Assembly (NCBI GenBank): GCA_950295325.1
Contig: OX485808.1
Coordinates: 1,800,501-1,864,500 of the forward strand
Direction of reading: 5' to 3'
Length of the DNA stretch: 64,000 nucleotides
Origin: Polytrichum commune
Taxonomy: Eukaryota > Streptophyta > Polytrichopsida > Polytrichales > Polytrichaceae
Shown here: positions 1 through 13,145 of the stretch, piece by piece
Layout: every line of letters begins with the position of its first letter
Position numbering within the stretch: position 1 is the stretch's first letter
The notes under the pieces: generated by a model
Databases searched by the model: none
The model's input: only the letters and a program-made list of their open reading frames with translations
Told to the model about the DNA's origin: nothing
Made by a program: the position numbers and the translations under genes

Positions 1-11
1 CTCGTTGAGCA

Positions 12-43
<32 letters not shown>

Positions 44-1769
44 CCACTCGTTGGCGGTAACATTTTGGACAACACATTGGTGAATACATCCTTGTACCTC
101 ACCAACATCCCAACAATGTGGTTTTGGGGAGGCCTATCTTTCCTAGCCTCCCCATGAGTTCCTTGGAGTTGCTCCAATTGAACCACGACCATTATAATTA
201 TGTTTTTCCGTTTATTCATTTGGTCCATTAAGACCAAATTCGAGTTGGTTCCTCCTACCATAGGAGTCCTTGTCAATTTGTAGTGCAATTCTTTGCCATC
301 AAGACATCACAAATGCACCGCAAGCTCACCGGCTTGCACCTCACATCTATCATGTGAGTTCCAAAGAAGGCAGCCTTCACAATGACATGCATTTCATCTA
401 TTTCACATGGTGTGAAATTTTGACAAAAATCCAATGTCCCACATTGAAAAGTTACATGCATCGCGGCCTCCTTTGTTTCATGCGGTTCGCCCTTTCCAAA
501 CCGCACCTTGGTGGGCTTGCCCGCTCTATCAATCGGCAAGCCCCAACTCCCTTGCGAGTTTTGGGCTTAAGAAGGAATGGTAGCCTCTTTATCAACCCAT
601 GAGACATTTGTCCCATTCATTTGAGCCTCAAAGTACAAAAGACTTGGCCTCGGCTTGAGGCTACTAGCCTTGGCCACAATGCCATCGTCTTACATTCGGT
701 CCGCGGCATAAGTATTATTTGGCGTGGTACCTATCTCCCCTCAACGTCCATTGTTGTAAGGCACCACCAAATTTCTTATTGGGGTCATCGGCCTTAATGC
801 TCGTTGCAATTTTGATGATCCCCCCCACAACCTTAATAAACTTTTGGAAATTTGAACTTGGTATTCACCACCCACTTTTGAAACCCCACCTAAAACGATG
901 TACTTCTTAGAAAACTCGTTCATCTAAGATGCACAATTCATTTGGGTGTGAAATTCGCGCATATACGCCTTAAGAGGCCCGCACGCCTCATTTCCACCAA
1001 ATTCATTCCAACATCATCAATATCTTCCAAGCATTTCGAATTGGAATTTCAATCCAACATTAATGCCCTCCAAGGTTTTGGGTGCATTCGGTATTTTAGG
1101 CCCCAAATGCTTTTTTGAGGTGTGCGGGAGCCCTTTCAAAGGACTCCACCAATTTCCTTACCGAATCCACCATCATGCCCACCATTGTCATTAGAACCAA
1201 TGGTATGGTCAAATTCCCTTTACACATGATCTTTGTTCCAATTTGAGCCTCACAACCTTTTGGAAACCCCGGGCTAACCATAATAACCCTCACGTTTGAT
1301 AGCCATGTCTCCCTCAAAGTGCTAGCTCAAATATTGGAACCCTGCTCTGATACCAAGTGTCGCAACCCTTGCTAACCCCCTTAGCAATCTTGCCAATTTT
1401 CAATTCTAGCAAAGGTTACGAGCGCTAACCATTCGCATTCCGCCATGCTAATGGTTAGCTCCTCCTACCCCGGACCTTATAGTTCATAGGAGGGAACCAA
1501 CCCTCCTACTTTGCTTTAGGGACTCACCCCTTAATCGGTAACCCATTCCTAGATGTGGACTTCCATCCATGGAAGTCCAATCCCATGTTGATCATCGCGT
1601 TGCCGGAGCAACACTACAACAACCCGAACCATACTAGGCAACTATGGCCTCACATTGGGCCAATGCCCATGGAGGCCGTGCCGTTCGGCCTCGGGTGGGT
1701 GAGGCCACACCACCTCACCCATATAAGCCTCTAGGACTCTACACGGGGCCCCTACCCCACCGTCAACCA
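1..1769 (-). mobile_element. Family H chromovirus fragment: gag region, PBS and part of LTR
   Basis: Read on the minus strand, this holds the 3' part of a family H LTR (1358-1769), then the primer binding site (1340-1355, reverse of TGGTATCAGAGCAGGG, initiator tRNA-Met type), then the gag-side internal region down to the window edge. The internal part is nearly the same sequence as 11593-12950 on the other strand, including the gag-like stretch (about 1317-1096 and 539-273). A run of about 30 T lies at 14-43; the matching place in the copy at 10620 has a shorter A run. Chromovirus (Ty3/gypsy) fossil, broken, incomplete at both sides. At 1769/1770 it abuts integrase-region DNA of another minus-strand piece. 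Confidence 0.85.
1358..1769 (-). repeat. Partial family H LTR (3' portion)
   Basis: Starts at the CA-side terminus (TGTCGCAACCC on +) directly next to the PBS and matches the matching end of the full 973-bp LTRs for about 412 bp. Confidence 0.85.
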
Positions 1770-3330
1770 TCCTTTGAGAAAAGGCTATGCGGTCTCCAAC
1801 GCGGTGGCGGTTCCCACAATCGGCACCATGTGTGCCAACTTGGCAAACCACTCTACCATCAACAAGATGGCATCATACCCATGTGACTCCGGCAAACTTG
1901 TGATCAAGTCCATGCACATACTATGCCATGGCGCCGACGGGATAGGCAACGGTTGCAAGAAACCGCCTTGCTTTTCGTAAGAGGCTCGGTTCACTTTGCA
2001 CTTTGATTCAAGCCTTCACAAAGTGGGCTATATCTTCCTTTATGCACCGCCAATGGTACCTCCATGACACCATTCTATGGCGGTTTTTTCTTTCTCCTCT
2101 AAGGCCGGCAATAGGACTATCAAATTCCTCCTTCAAAACCGATAGCCTCAACTTGCCTTGTGGCACATACACCCAACTTTGCTTGCACTTGAACAATCCG
2201 TCCGCCAACTTAACCTCTTTGAGCACCTTGCTCTTGCGAAGTTCACCTAAAAGTTTTTGTGCTTTTGGGGTAGTTAATTTACCCCTCCCGTATCTTGCAT
2301 CACAAGTTTCCTTCGCCGGCACACATTAGCCACAAGGGTTGGATGGTTCTCATTGCTTGGAACTCATCCGGTCTACTTCGCGCATCCGGCACCACATTTC
2401 CACGGTCCGGTTTGTGGATCAAATCCACCTTCATAAGCGCCAAACTATCATGCCACCGCAATGACTTGGCGCTTACTTGCGCTTGAATGTCAAAATTCTT
2501 TTAGGACACATTGTCCATGTAGACCTTTGCTTTGTACGACCCCAAATAGTGTCGCCACATCTTCAAGCAATGCACTACGACAAAGAAGTTCTTTGTCATG
2601 AGTTGGTTGTCTTCTTTGACAACCATCGAGCTTCATGCTCCCATATGCAATGGCCATCCATCTTACATCAACAATCCGCCATTGGCAAAGTTAATCACCC
2701 CCGTATGCACCTCAAAAGGTTTGTCAAGCTCCGCGAACTTGAGCACGGGCGTCTAAGAACACTTGCTCTCAAGCTCCCTAAAGACTTGGTGGCAAGGCTC
2801 ATCCCACTCTTGGGATAGCCATTTCTTTCACAAGTCGGATAAGGTCGGATAACCATCAAGCTTAATGCTCTCATATGCAATGGTCATCCATCTTACATTA
2901 ACCATCCGCCAATGGCAAAGTCACTCGCCACCCCGTATTCACCTCAAAAGGTTTGTCAAGCTCCGCGAACTTGAACACGGGTGGCAAAGACAACTTTGTA
3001 TTAACCTCCCCAAAGACTTTGGGGGCAAGGCTCATCCCACTCTTAAGATAGCCATTTCTTTCACAAGTCGCACAAGGTTTGACAACCTTTAAGCTTAATG
3101 CTCCCATATGCAATGGGCATCCATCTTGGATCAACATCCGCCAATGGTAAAGTCACTCGCCCCCCGTATGCACCTCAAAAGGTTTTTCAAGCTCCGCGAA
3201 CTTGAACACGGGTGGTAAAGAGGAACTTGGTCTTAAGCTCTTGAAAGACTTGGTGGCAAGGCTCATCCCACTCTTGGGATAGCCATTTCTTGCACAAGTT
3301 GGACAAGCTTCTACAACCATGGAGCTTAAT
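1770..3330 (-). mobile_element. Family H pol fragment (integrase to RNase H)
   Basis: Reverse-oriented family H internal DNA. From left to right on + it holds integrase core (about 1785-1994), the integrase zinc-binding side (2008-2322), the RNase H C-terminal part (about 2340-2640) and at least three units of the 229-bp pol repeat (about 2690-3330). It ends where the + strand LTR at 3331 begins. Broken Ty3/gypsy fossil. It may belong to the same original minus-strand element as 17180-19098, with the + strand copies lying between the two parts; that link is inference. Confidence 0.8.
2690..3330 (-). repeat. 229-bp tandem repeat in family H pol (about 3 units)
   Basis: Three or more reverse copies of the unit that carries the start of the RNase H region (residue pattern WLSQEWDEPCHQ ... 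FEVHTG). The same array occurs at 5985, 13146 and 22786. Confidence 0.8.
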
Positions 3331-4303
3331 TGTCGCGCACCTCTCCATGAGGAGTGCCCGAAACACCATGGGCACAAGGGGGACCCCGGAGTGACACCCG
3401 GGACTTGTGGCGCCGTTGGTGAGAGGGCCCAAGTGATCCTAGTGTGGGTGAGGGCCCCGGGCGTTGGGAACGCCTCCCACCCACGGAGACTAGGAGGCAT
3501 GAGGGTAAGGCCATGGGCTATGCGTAGCTCATGGCGTGGTGATTCTAGAATGCTCAAGATCACCTCAAGCGGAGGTGTGAGCTAGGAGTTATGGCCATTT
3601 GAGTGGGGCGCTGTCCCGGGACAGCGCCCTGGTACAGCAGTGCCTGGGAGTGATTCCCGGGACTGCCAAGGTTCAAACAGGCATAACTTGGTCAATACTT
3701 GCCTGAATGGGGCAAGTGAGGAGTCCATCGGCATCTACGTGAAGCGTAGATGAAGATGGAGTGGTCGCTTGTTAGAATTAGACATCATACAAGGAAGTTA
3801 TGATGGTCTGAAGCTGCTGGGGGCTTCTAGGCCCAGCGGCTAAGGGAAAGTGTCCACTTGGCCCCAACTCTTGGTGGAGAGACAAGAGGTTGGTTGACGG
3901 TGGGGTAGGGGCCCCGCGTAGAGTCCTAGAGGCTTATATGGGTGAGGTGGTGTGGCCTCACCCACCCGAGGCCGAACGGCACGGCCTCCATGGGCTTTGG
4001 CCCATTGTGAGGCCATAGTTGCCTAGTATGGTTCGGGTTGTTGTAGTGTTGCTCCGGCAACGCGATGATCAACATAGGATTGGACTTCCATGGATGGAAG
4101 TCCACATTGGGGAAATGGGTTACCGATTAAGGGGTGAGTCCCGAAAGCAAAGTAGGAGGGTTGGTTCCCTCCTATGAACTATTTGGTCCGGGGTAAGAGG
4201 AGCTAACCATTAGCATGGCGGAATGCGAATGGTTAGCGCTCGTAACCTTTGCTAGAATTGAAAATTAGCAAGATTGTCAAGGGGGCTAGCAAGGGTTGCG
4301 ACA
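3331..4303 (+). repeat. 5' LTR of copy A
   Basis: 973 bp, TGTCGCGCACC to GTTGCGACA, followed by the PBS. Confidence 0.93.
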
Positions 4304-5984
4304 CGTGGTATCAGAGCAGGGTTCCAATTTTTGAGCTAGCACTTTGAGGTAGACATGGCTATCAAAAATGCGGGTTATGATGGTGAGCCCGGGGTTTCCA
4401 AAAGGTTGTGAGGCTCAAATTGGAACAAGGATCATGTGCAAGTGGATTTTGACCATACCATTGATTCTAATGACAATGGTGGGGATGAGGGTGGATTCGG
4501 TGAGGAAAATGGAGGAGTGCTTTGAAAAGGCTCCCGCAAACCTCGAAAAGTATTCGGGGGCTAGAATACCGAATGCACCCAAAACCTTGGAGGGCATTAA
4601 TATTGGATTGAAATTCCAATTCGAAATGCTTAGAAGGTGGTGATGTTGAAATGAACTTGGGGCACATGAGGCACGCGGGGTCTCTTAAGGCGTATATGTG
4701 CGAATTTTACACCCAAATGAATGGTACATCTAGGATGGACGAGCTTTCTAAGAAATGCATCGTTTTAGGTGGGTTTCAAAACCGGGTGGTGAAAACCATG
4801 TTCAAGACCCCAAAGCTTCTTGAAGACGTAGTGCGAATCATAAAGATTTGAAGAGCATTGAAGCCAATGGTCCTAAGAAGAAGTTGGGCGGCACATCACC
4901 ACAAAGTGGGTTTAGCCGAAAGAGGTCCCAAGGAAATGAGCGCAAGTAGTTTGGCCCATTATACCAAGGCAAATCATGCTAGCTCATGCCGCGGACGGAA
5001 TGTGAGAAGGTGGCTTGGTGGTACCAAGCTAGATCATATTTGTGCCACGGACGGAGTGTTAAAAATTGGCCTTGCGGACCAAGCCAAACTCATGGTGTTG
5101 CCGAGGACCAAATGTTAGACGATGGCTTTGTGGCCAAGGCTAGTAGCCTTAAGCCAAGGCCAACTATTTTATACCTTGAGGCTCAAATGAATGGGACAAA
5201 CGTCTAATGGGTTAACAAAAGGCAAGCCATGCCTTCTTGAGCCCAAAACTCACAAGGGAGTTGGGACTTGCCGATTGATAGAGCGGGCAAGCCCCCCAAG
5301 GTGCGGTTTGGAAAGAACAACCGCATGAGACAAAGGAGGCCGCGATGCATGTAACCTTTCAATGTGGGACATTGGATTTTTGTCAAAATTTCACACCAAG
5401 TGAAATAGATGAAATGCATGTCATTGTGAAGGCCGCCTTCTTTGAAACTCACATGATAGATGTGAGGTGCAAGCCGGTGTGCTTGCGGTGCATTATGATG
5501 TGTCATAATGGCAAAGAATTGAAGTTCAAATTAACAAGGACTCCTATGGTAGGAGGACCTAAGTTGAATTTGGTCTTAATGGACCGAATGAAAAAAATAA
5601 AAAAATAAAAAAATAATGGTCGTGGTTCAATTGGAGCAACTCCAAGGAACATATGGGGAGGCTAGGAAAGATGGCCCTCCCCCAAACAACATTGGTGTGA
5701 TGTTGGTGAGATACAAGGATGTATTCACCAATGTGTTGCCCAAAAAAAAATTACCGCCAAGGAGTGAAAAATAACTTTGCTCAACGAGAGATTGAGTTCT
5801 TGAGGTATGTGGTGACAAAGGAAGTTGGTGGACGAACATGAAGAATGTCAAGGCAATCCAAAAGGAGAATTGGCCCTTGATTCAAAAAGGGCTTAGGTCA
5901 TTTGTTGGCCTAGCCAATTAGTACCACCACTTCATTCGAGAGTTTTCTAAGGTTGCTAGGACCTTATTCAACTTATTGAGGAAA

Positions 5985-6890
5985 ATGGCTATCCCAAAAG
6001 TGGGATAAGCCTTGTCACCAAGAATTTGGGGAGTTCAAAAACAAGTTCTCTTCGCCGCCCTTGCTTAAGTTCGCGGACTTTTGACAAACCTTTTGAGGTG
6101 CATACGGGGGCGAGTGACTTTACCATTGGTGGATGTTGATGCAAGATGGATGGCCATTGTATATGAGAGCATGAAGCTCGATGGTTGTCCAGCCTTGTGC
6201 GACTTGTGAAAGAAATGGCTATCCCAAGAGTGGGTTGAGCCTTGTCTCCAAGTCTTTGGGGAGCTTAAGACCAAGTTCTCTTCGCCGCCCGTGCTCAAGT
6301 TTGCGAAATTTGACATACCTTTTGAGGTGCATACGGTGGCGAGTGACTTTACCATTGGCGGATGTTGATCCAAGATGGATGCCCATTGCATATGGGACCA
6401 TTAAGCTTAAAGGTTGTCGAACCTTGTGCGACTTGTGAAAGAAATGGCTATCTCAAGAGTGGGATGAGCCTTGTCCCAAAGTCTTTGAGGAGCTTAAGAC
6501 AAAGTCCTCTTTGCCACCCGTGTTCAAGTTCGCGGAGCTTGAAAAACCTTTTGAGGTGCATACGGGGGGCGAGTGACTTTGCCATTGGCGGATGGTTAAT
6601 GTAAGATGGATGGCCATTGCATATGAGAGCGTTAAGCTCGATGGTTATCCGACCTTATCCGACTTGTGAAAGAAATGACTATCCCAAGAGTGGGATGAGC
6701 CTTGCCACCAAGTCTTTGGGGAGCTTGAGAACAAGTTTTCTTCACCGCCCGTGCTCAAGTTCGCGTAGCTTGACAAACCTTTTGAGGTGCATACGGGGGT
6801 GAGTGACTTTGCCAATGGCGGATTGTTGATGTAAGATGGATGACCATTGCATATGGGAGCATGAAGCTCGATGGTTGTCAAAGAAGACAA
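5985..6890 (+). repeat. 229-bp tandem repeat in pol of copy A (4 units)
   Basis: The recurring ATGGCTATCCC motif starts at 5985, 6215 and 6444, with a variant at 6675, giving spacings of 229-231 bp. 229 is not a multiple of three, so the frame shifts from unit to unit. Confidence 0.85.
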
Positions 6891-9501
6891 CCAACTCATA
6901 ACAAAGAACTTCTTTGCCGTAGTGCATTGCTTGAAGATGTGGCGACACTATTTGGGGTCGCACAAAGCAAAGATCTACATGGACAATGTGTCCTAAAAGA
7001 ATTTTGACATTCAAGCGCAAGTGAGCGCCAAATCATTGCGGTGGCATGATAGTTTGGCGCTTATGAAGGTGGATTGGATCCACAAACCGGACCAAGGAAA
7101 TGTGGTGCCGGATGCGCGAAGTAGACTGGAAGAGTTCCAAGCAATGAGAACCATCCAAACCTTGTGGCTAATGTGTACCGGCGAAGGAAACTTGTGATGC
7201 AACATACGGGAGGGGTAAATTAACTACCCCAAAGCACAAAAGCTTTTAGGTAAGCTTCGCAAGAGCAAGGTGCTCTAAGAGGTTAAGTTGGTGGACGGAT
7301 TGTTCAAGTGCAAGCAAAGTTGGGTGTATGTGCCACAAGGCAAGTTGAGGCTATCGGTTTTGAAGGAGGAATATGATAGTCCTATTGCCGGCCATAGAGG
7401 AGAAAGAAAAAACCGCCATAGAATGGTGTCAAAGAGGTACCATTGGCGGTGCATAAAGGAGAATATAACCCACTTTGTGAAGGCGTGAATAAAGTGCCAA
7501 GTGAACCGAGCCTCTTACCAAAAGCGAGGCGGTTTCTTGCAACCGTTGCCTATCCCGTCGGCGCCATGGCATAGTATGTGCATGGACTTGATCACAAGTT
7601 TGCCGGAGTCACATGGGTATGATGCCATCTTGTTGATGGTAGAGCGGTTTGCCAAGTTGGCACACATGGTGCCGATTGTGGGAACCGCCACCGCGTTGGA
7701 GACCGCATAGCCTTTTCTCAAAGGATGGTTGAGGCACCACGGGTTGCCAAGAGTGATTGTGTGGGATCAAGATCCAAAGTTCACAAGTGCATTTTCAATG
7801 CATTTCTCTAAGGAGGTCGGAATGAAACTAAGGTTTAGCACGACCTTGCATTCCCAAATGGATGGGAAAGCGGAGCGTGTGAATGGAGTCTTGAAGCAAT
7901 ACTTGAGGAACTTGGTGGGGGCGGACCAAGGAGATTGGGCGGACTATGTGGGTCGAGCGGAGTGTAATTGCAATGTAGCCACGCACTTGGCTACCAAGGG
8001 GTGGTCTTTCGTAGTGGCTTATGGAGTGGATGCGCTCCAACCTATTAACCTAGCTCTCGAGGGGGCACATTCAACACTCGAGTTCAACCAAGATGGTGAG
8101 GACTTGGCCAAGAAGCGTGAACAAGTCTTGGAGATGACCAAGTTGTTGGTGGAGAAAGCCCGAAGGTGCTACGGAGTGCAAGTCAATGCCGGAAGACGCG
8201 AAGTGGAGAATGAGGTGGGCCAAAAGGTGTTGTTGAATGTGAACAACTTGACTTAGCCGGAAGGCCTCACTCCAAAGTTCATGTCCAAAATTGGAGCTCC
8301 GTTTTCCATTGTGGAACAAGTGTTCAAGGACATATATAAGTTGGAATTACCGCCGGAGATCAAAGTGCATCCGACATTTCATGTCTCATTCCTAAAGCCA
8401 TTTAAGGAGGACACCTTGTGGCCCGATCACAAGCAAGTGATTAGGCCACCTCCCGACCTTGTCGAGGTCATTTGGAACATGAGGTAGGAGGGCATCCTCA
8501 AGTGTTGGAAGCCCAAGTGAAAAGGAAAGAAAATGTACAAAGGAGTACTTGGTGAAATGGTGAGGATATCATGAGAAAGAAGCCGCTTGGGTGGCGGCAA
8601 GAGACATGGTGAACACCAATGAATTGGTGAAGCACTTTGAAGAAACTAAGGCTAAGGATTCCAATAAAATGAAGCGTAGGCATTGATGAGGACATCAATC
8701 TCCTTTAGTGGGGGGAAAGACGCTAGTAGCACACTTAGCTTCGAGGTTAATTAGTCCACAACATGAACTTGTTCTTTGGCTTGAGGGAATAAAGTCCAAA
8801 CTTTAGTGGTGCAAAGAGAAAAGTATGAGATGAGGTCCTAGTCTTGTACTTGTGCTTGGTTAATGGAAGAGGGGGAATAGACATGCCAAACTAGGTTGGG
8901 TAAGCCGAGTAATTGGGGGCCATGGCTTAGACGGGCCTTGGATAAAACCAAGAAACCTCTTAGCCATGGGCTTGTCCGGGCGGGGGCAAGGTGATGGCGC
9001 GTGCTCATAAAAGTGCTACCCGCGAGCTAACGAGAGTTGGCGCATGGGAGTCATGAACCCATGTCTCGAAAGAGCAAAGTGGGAACCGAGTCGGGCGGGA
9101 CTTGGCATCACCCCCGTGCGATCGAGGCGTGGCTTAACAATGGAAAGCCATCTCGGAGTTGCAACCGAGACAACTTAGTGGAAGCGTTGAGGTCTCGCCT
9201 AGATGTGTCACGTTAGGCTAGTGGAGCCTAACGGGGGAGGCCCCAAAGGAGGGGCAACCCAAGTGAGTCCCAAAGTAGGTGGGTCTAGTATAGGTTAGGT
9301 CCTTGGATGAGAGATCCAAGGTCGCTAACGGACCACCTAGGAACGACACCTTTGGGACTATGCCAAATTTGAAGATGCATTGTGGGGGTCGCGCCCTAAG
9401 GTAAACACAATGCCGCACCATAGAGGATGGCAACTTGAGAATTGGTGTGCCGACTACGAGTATAGTCGATGAGGGCATCGACTCCGTTTGGTGGGGGTGA
9501 G

Positions 9502-10474
9502 TGTCGCGCACCTCTCCATGAGGAGTGCCCGAAACACCATGGGCACAAGGGGGACCCCGGAGTGACACCCGGGACTTGTGGCGCCGTTGGTGAGAGGGCC
9601 CAAGTGATCCTAGTGTGGGTGAGGGCCCCGGGCGTTGGGAACGCCTCCCACCCACGGAGACTAGGAGGCATGAGGGTAAGGCCATGAGCTATGCGTAGCT
9701 CATGGCGTGGTGATTCTAGAATGCTCAAGATCACCTCAAGCGGAGGTGTGAGCTAGGAGTTATGGCCATTTGAGTGGGGCGCTGTCCCGGGACAGCGCCC
9801 TGGTACAGCAGTGCCTGGGAGTGATTCCCGGGACTGCCAAGGTTCAAACAGGCATAACTTGGTCAATACTTGCCTGAATGGGGCAAGTGAGGAGTCCATC
9901 GGCATCTACGTGAAGCGTAGATGAAGATGGAGTGGTCGCTTGTTAGAATCAGACATCATACAAGGAAGTTATGATGGTCTGAAGCTGCTGGGGGCTTCTA
10001 GGCGCAGCGGCTAAGGGAAAGTGTCCACTTGGCCCCAACTCTTGGTGGAGAGACAAGAGGTTGGTTGACGGTGGGGTAGGGGCCCCGCGTAGAGTCCTAG
10101 AGGCTTATATGGGTGAGGTGGTGTGGCCTCACCCACCCGAGGCCGAACGGCACGGCCTCCATGGGCTTTGGCCCATTGTGAGGCCATAGTTGCCTAGTAT
10201 GGTTCGGGTTGTTGTAGTGTTGCTCCGGCAACGCGATGATCAACATAGGATTGGACTTCCATGGATGGAAGTCCACATTGGGGAAATGGGTTACCGATTA
10301 AGGGGTGAGTCCCGAAAGCAAAGTAGGAGGGTTGGTTCCCTCCTATGAACTATTTGGTCCGGGGTAAGAGGAGCTAACCATTAGCATGGCGGAATGCGAA
10401 TGGTTAGCGCTCATAACCTTTGCTAGAATTGAAAATTAGCAAGATTGTCAAGGGGGCTAGCAAGGGTTGCGACA
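9502..10474 (+). repeat. 3' LTR of copy A
   Basis: 973 bp, preceded by the purine-rich tract GGTGGGGGTGAG. Used below to place the LTR hairpins. Confidence 0.93.
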
Positions 10475-10619
10475 CCTTGTGGCCCGATCACAAGCAAGTG
10501 ATTAGGCCACGTCCCGACCTTGTGGAGGTCATTTGGAACATGAGGTAAGAGGGCATCCTCAAGTGTAGGAAGCCCAAGTGAAAATGAAAGAAAATGTACA
10601 AAGGAGTACTTGGTGAAAT
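10475..10619 (+). mobile_element. 145-bp orphan piece of family H 3' internal DNA
   Basis: Matches the internal stretch just after the integrase (compare 8408-8555 and 15348-15492) and is caught between the end of one LTR and the start of another. Neither edge shows a matching 5-bp duplication. Confidence 0.8.
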
Positions 10620-11592
10620 TGTCGCGCACCTCTCCATGAGGAGTGGCCGAAACCCCATGGGCACAAGGGGGACCCCGGAGTGACACCCGGGACTTGTGGC
10701 GCCGTTGGTGAGAGGGCCCAAGTGATCCTAGTGTGGGTGAGGGCCCCGGGCGTTGGGAACGCCTCCCACCCACGGAGACTAGGAGGCATGAGGGTGAGGC
10801 CATGAGCTATGCGTAGCTCATGGCGTGGTGATTCTAGAAAGCTCAAGAACACCTCAATCGGAGGTGTGAGCTAGGAGTTATGGCCATTTGAGTGGGGCGC
10901 TGTCCCGGGACAGCGCCCTGCTACAGCAGTGCCTGGGAGTGATTCCCGGGACTGCAAAGGTTCAAACAGGCATAACTTCATCACCACTTGCCCGAATGGG
11001 GCAAGTGAGGAGTCCATCGGCATCTACGTGAAGCGTAGATGAAGATGGAGTGGTTGGTTGTTATGATCAGACATCATACAAGGAAGTTATGATGGTCTGA
11101 AGCTGCTGGGGGGTTCTAGGCCCAGCAGCTAAAGGAAAATGTCCACTTGGCCCCAACTCTTGGTAGAGAGACAAGAGGTTGGTTGACGGTGGGGTAGGGG
11201 CCCCGCGTAGAGTCCTAGAGGCTTATATGGGTGAGGTGGTGTGGCCTCACCCACCCGAGGCCGAACGGCAAGGCCTCCATGGGCTTTGGCCTATTGTGAG
11301 GCCATAGTTGCCTAGTATGCTTCGGGTTGTTGTAGTGTTGCTCCGGCAACGCGATGATCAACATAGGATTGGACTTCCATGGATGGAAGTCCACATTGGG
11401 GAAATGGGTTACCGATTAAGGGGTGAGTCCCGAAAGCAAAGTAGGAGGGTTGGTTCCCTCCTATGAACTATTGGTCCGGGGTAAGAGGAGCTATCCATTA
11501 GCATGGCGGAATGCGAAGGGTTAGCGACTCGTAACCTTTGCTAGAATTGAAAATTGGCAAGATTATTAAGGGACCTAGCAAGGGTTGCGACA
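10620..11592 (+). repeat. 5' LTR of copy B
   Basis: 973 bp, full family H LTR with PBS directly after it. Confidence 0.92.
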
Positions 11593-13145
11593 CTTGGTAT
11601 CAGAGCAGGGTTCCAATATTTGAGCTAGCACTTTGAGGGAGACATGGCTATCAAACGTGAGGGTTATTATGGTTGGCCCGGGGTTTCCAAAAGGTTGTGA
11701 GGCTCAAATTGGAACAAAGATCATGTGTAAAGGGAATTTGACCATACCATTGGTTCTAATGACAATGGTGGGCATGATGGTGGATTCGGTAAGGAAATTG
11801 GTGGAGTCCTTTGAAAGGGCTCCCGCACACCTCAAAAAAGCATTTGGGGCCTAGAATGCCGAATGTACCCAAAACCTTGGAGGGCATTAATGTTGGATTG
11901 AAATTCCAATTCGAAATGCTTGGAAGGTATTGATGTTGGAATGAATTTGGTGGAAATGAGGCGTGTGGGCCTCTTAAGGCGTATATGCGCGAATTTCACA
12001 TCCAAATGAATTGTGCATCTTAGATGAACGAGTTTTCTAAGAAGTACATCGTTTTAGGTGGGGTTTCAAAAGCGGGTGGTGAATACCAAGTTCAAATTTC
12101 CAAAAGTTTATTAAGGTTGTGGGGGGGATCATCAAAATTGCAACGAGCATTAAGGCCGATGACCCCAATAAGAAATTTGGTGGTGCCTTACAACAATGGA
12201 CGTTGAGGGGAGATAGGTACCACGCCAAATAATACTTATGCCGCGGACCGAATGTAAGACGATGGCATTGTGGCCAAGGCTAGTAGCCTTAAGCCGAGGC
12301 CAAGTCTTTTGTACTTTGAGGCTCAAATGAATGGGACAAATGTCTCATGGGTTGATAAAGAGGCTACCAATCCTTCTTGAGCCCAAAGCTCGCAAGGGAG
12401 TTGGGGCTTGCCGATTGATAGAGCGGGCAAGCCCACCAAGGTGCGGTTTGGAAAGGGTGAACCGCATGAAACAAAGGAGGCCGCGATGCATGTAACTTTT
12501 CAATGTGGGACATTGGATTTTTGTCAAAATTTCACACCATGTGAAATAGATGAAATGCATGTCATTGTGAAGGCTACCTTCTTTGGAACTCACATGATAG
12601 ATGTGAGGTGCAAGCCGGTGAGCTTGCGGTGCATTTGTGATGTCTTGATGGCAAAGAATTGCACTACAAATTGACAAGGACTCCTATGGTAGGAGGAACC
12701 AACTCGAATTTGGTCTTAATGGACCAAATGAATAAACGGAAGAACATAATAATAATGGTCGTGGTTCAATTGGAGCAACTCCAAGGAACTCATGGGGAGG
12801 CTAGGAAAGATAGGCCTCCCCAAAACCATATTGGTGGGATGTTGGTGAGGTACAAGGATGTATTCACCAATGTGTTGTCCAAAATGTTACCGCCAACGAG
12901 TGGAAAAATAAAATTTAAAAAAAAAAAAAAAAAAACTTGCTCAACGAGAGGTTGAGTTCTTGAGGTATGTGATGACAAAGGAAGTTGGTGGATGAACATG
13001 ACAAATGTCAAGGCAATCCAAGAGGAGAATTGGCCCTTGACTCAAGAGAAGGGCTAAGGTCATTTGTTGGCCTAGCCAACTACTACCACCACTTCATTCG
13101 AGGTGTTTCTAAGGTTGCTAGGACCTTAGTCAACTTGTTGGAAAA

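Larger units (their letters stand above)
3331..10474 (+). mobile_element. Family H chromovirus copy A, LTR to LTR
   Basis: Ty3/gypsy chromodomain retrotransposon. 5' LTR 3331-4303, PBS 4306-4321 (TGGTATCAGAGCAGGG), gag region about 4357-5740, 229-bp repeat array 5985-6890, RNase H C-terminal part about 6880-7140, integrase zinc-binding part about 7288-7490, integrase core about 7500-8040 (VIVWDQDPKFTS and ERVNGVLKQYLR motifs), chromodomain region about 8280-8690 (EYLVKW, VNTNELVKHFEE), 3' non-coding 8700-9489, polypurine tract 9490-9501, 3' LTR 9502-10474. The two LTRs are both 973 bp and differ at only about four places that I noticed, so the copy is young. The coding region has many breaks. 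The 5-bp flanks (TTAAT left, CCTTG right) do not match, so the ends may have been exchanged after insertion. Confidence 0.88.

Noticed and set aside
4306-4321. tRNA gene at the TGGTATCAGAGC sites
   Set aside because: Only the tRNA 3'-end complement is present, directly after the LTR: a primer binding site.
7828-8040. Minus-strand frame opposite the integrase
   Set aside because: Shadow of the + strand integrase; no independent signal.
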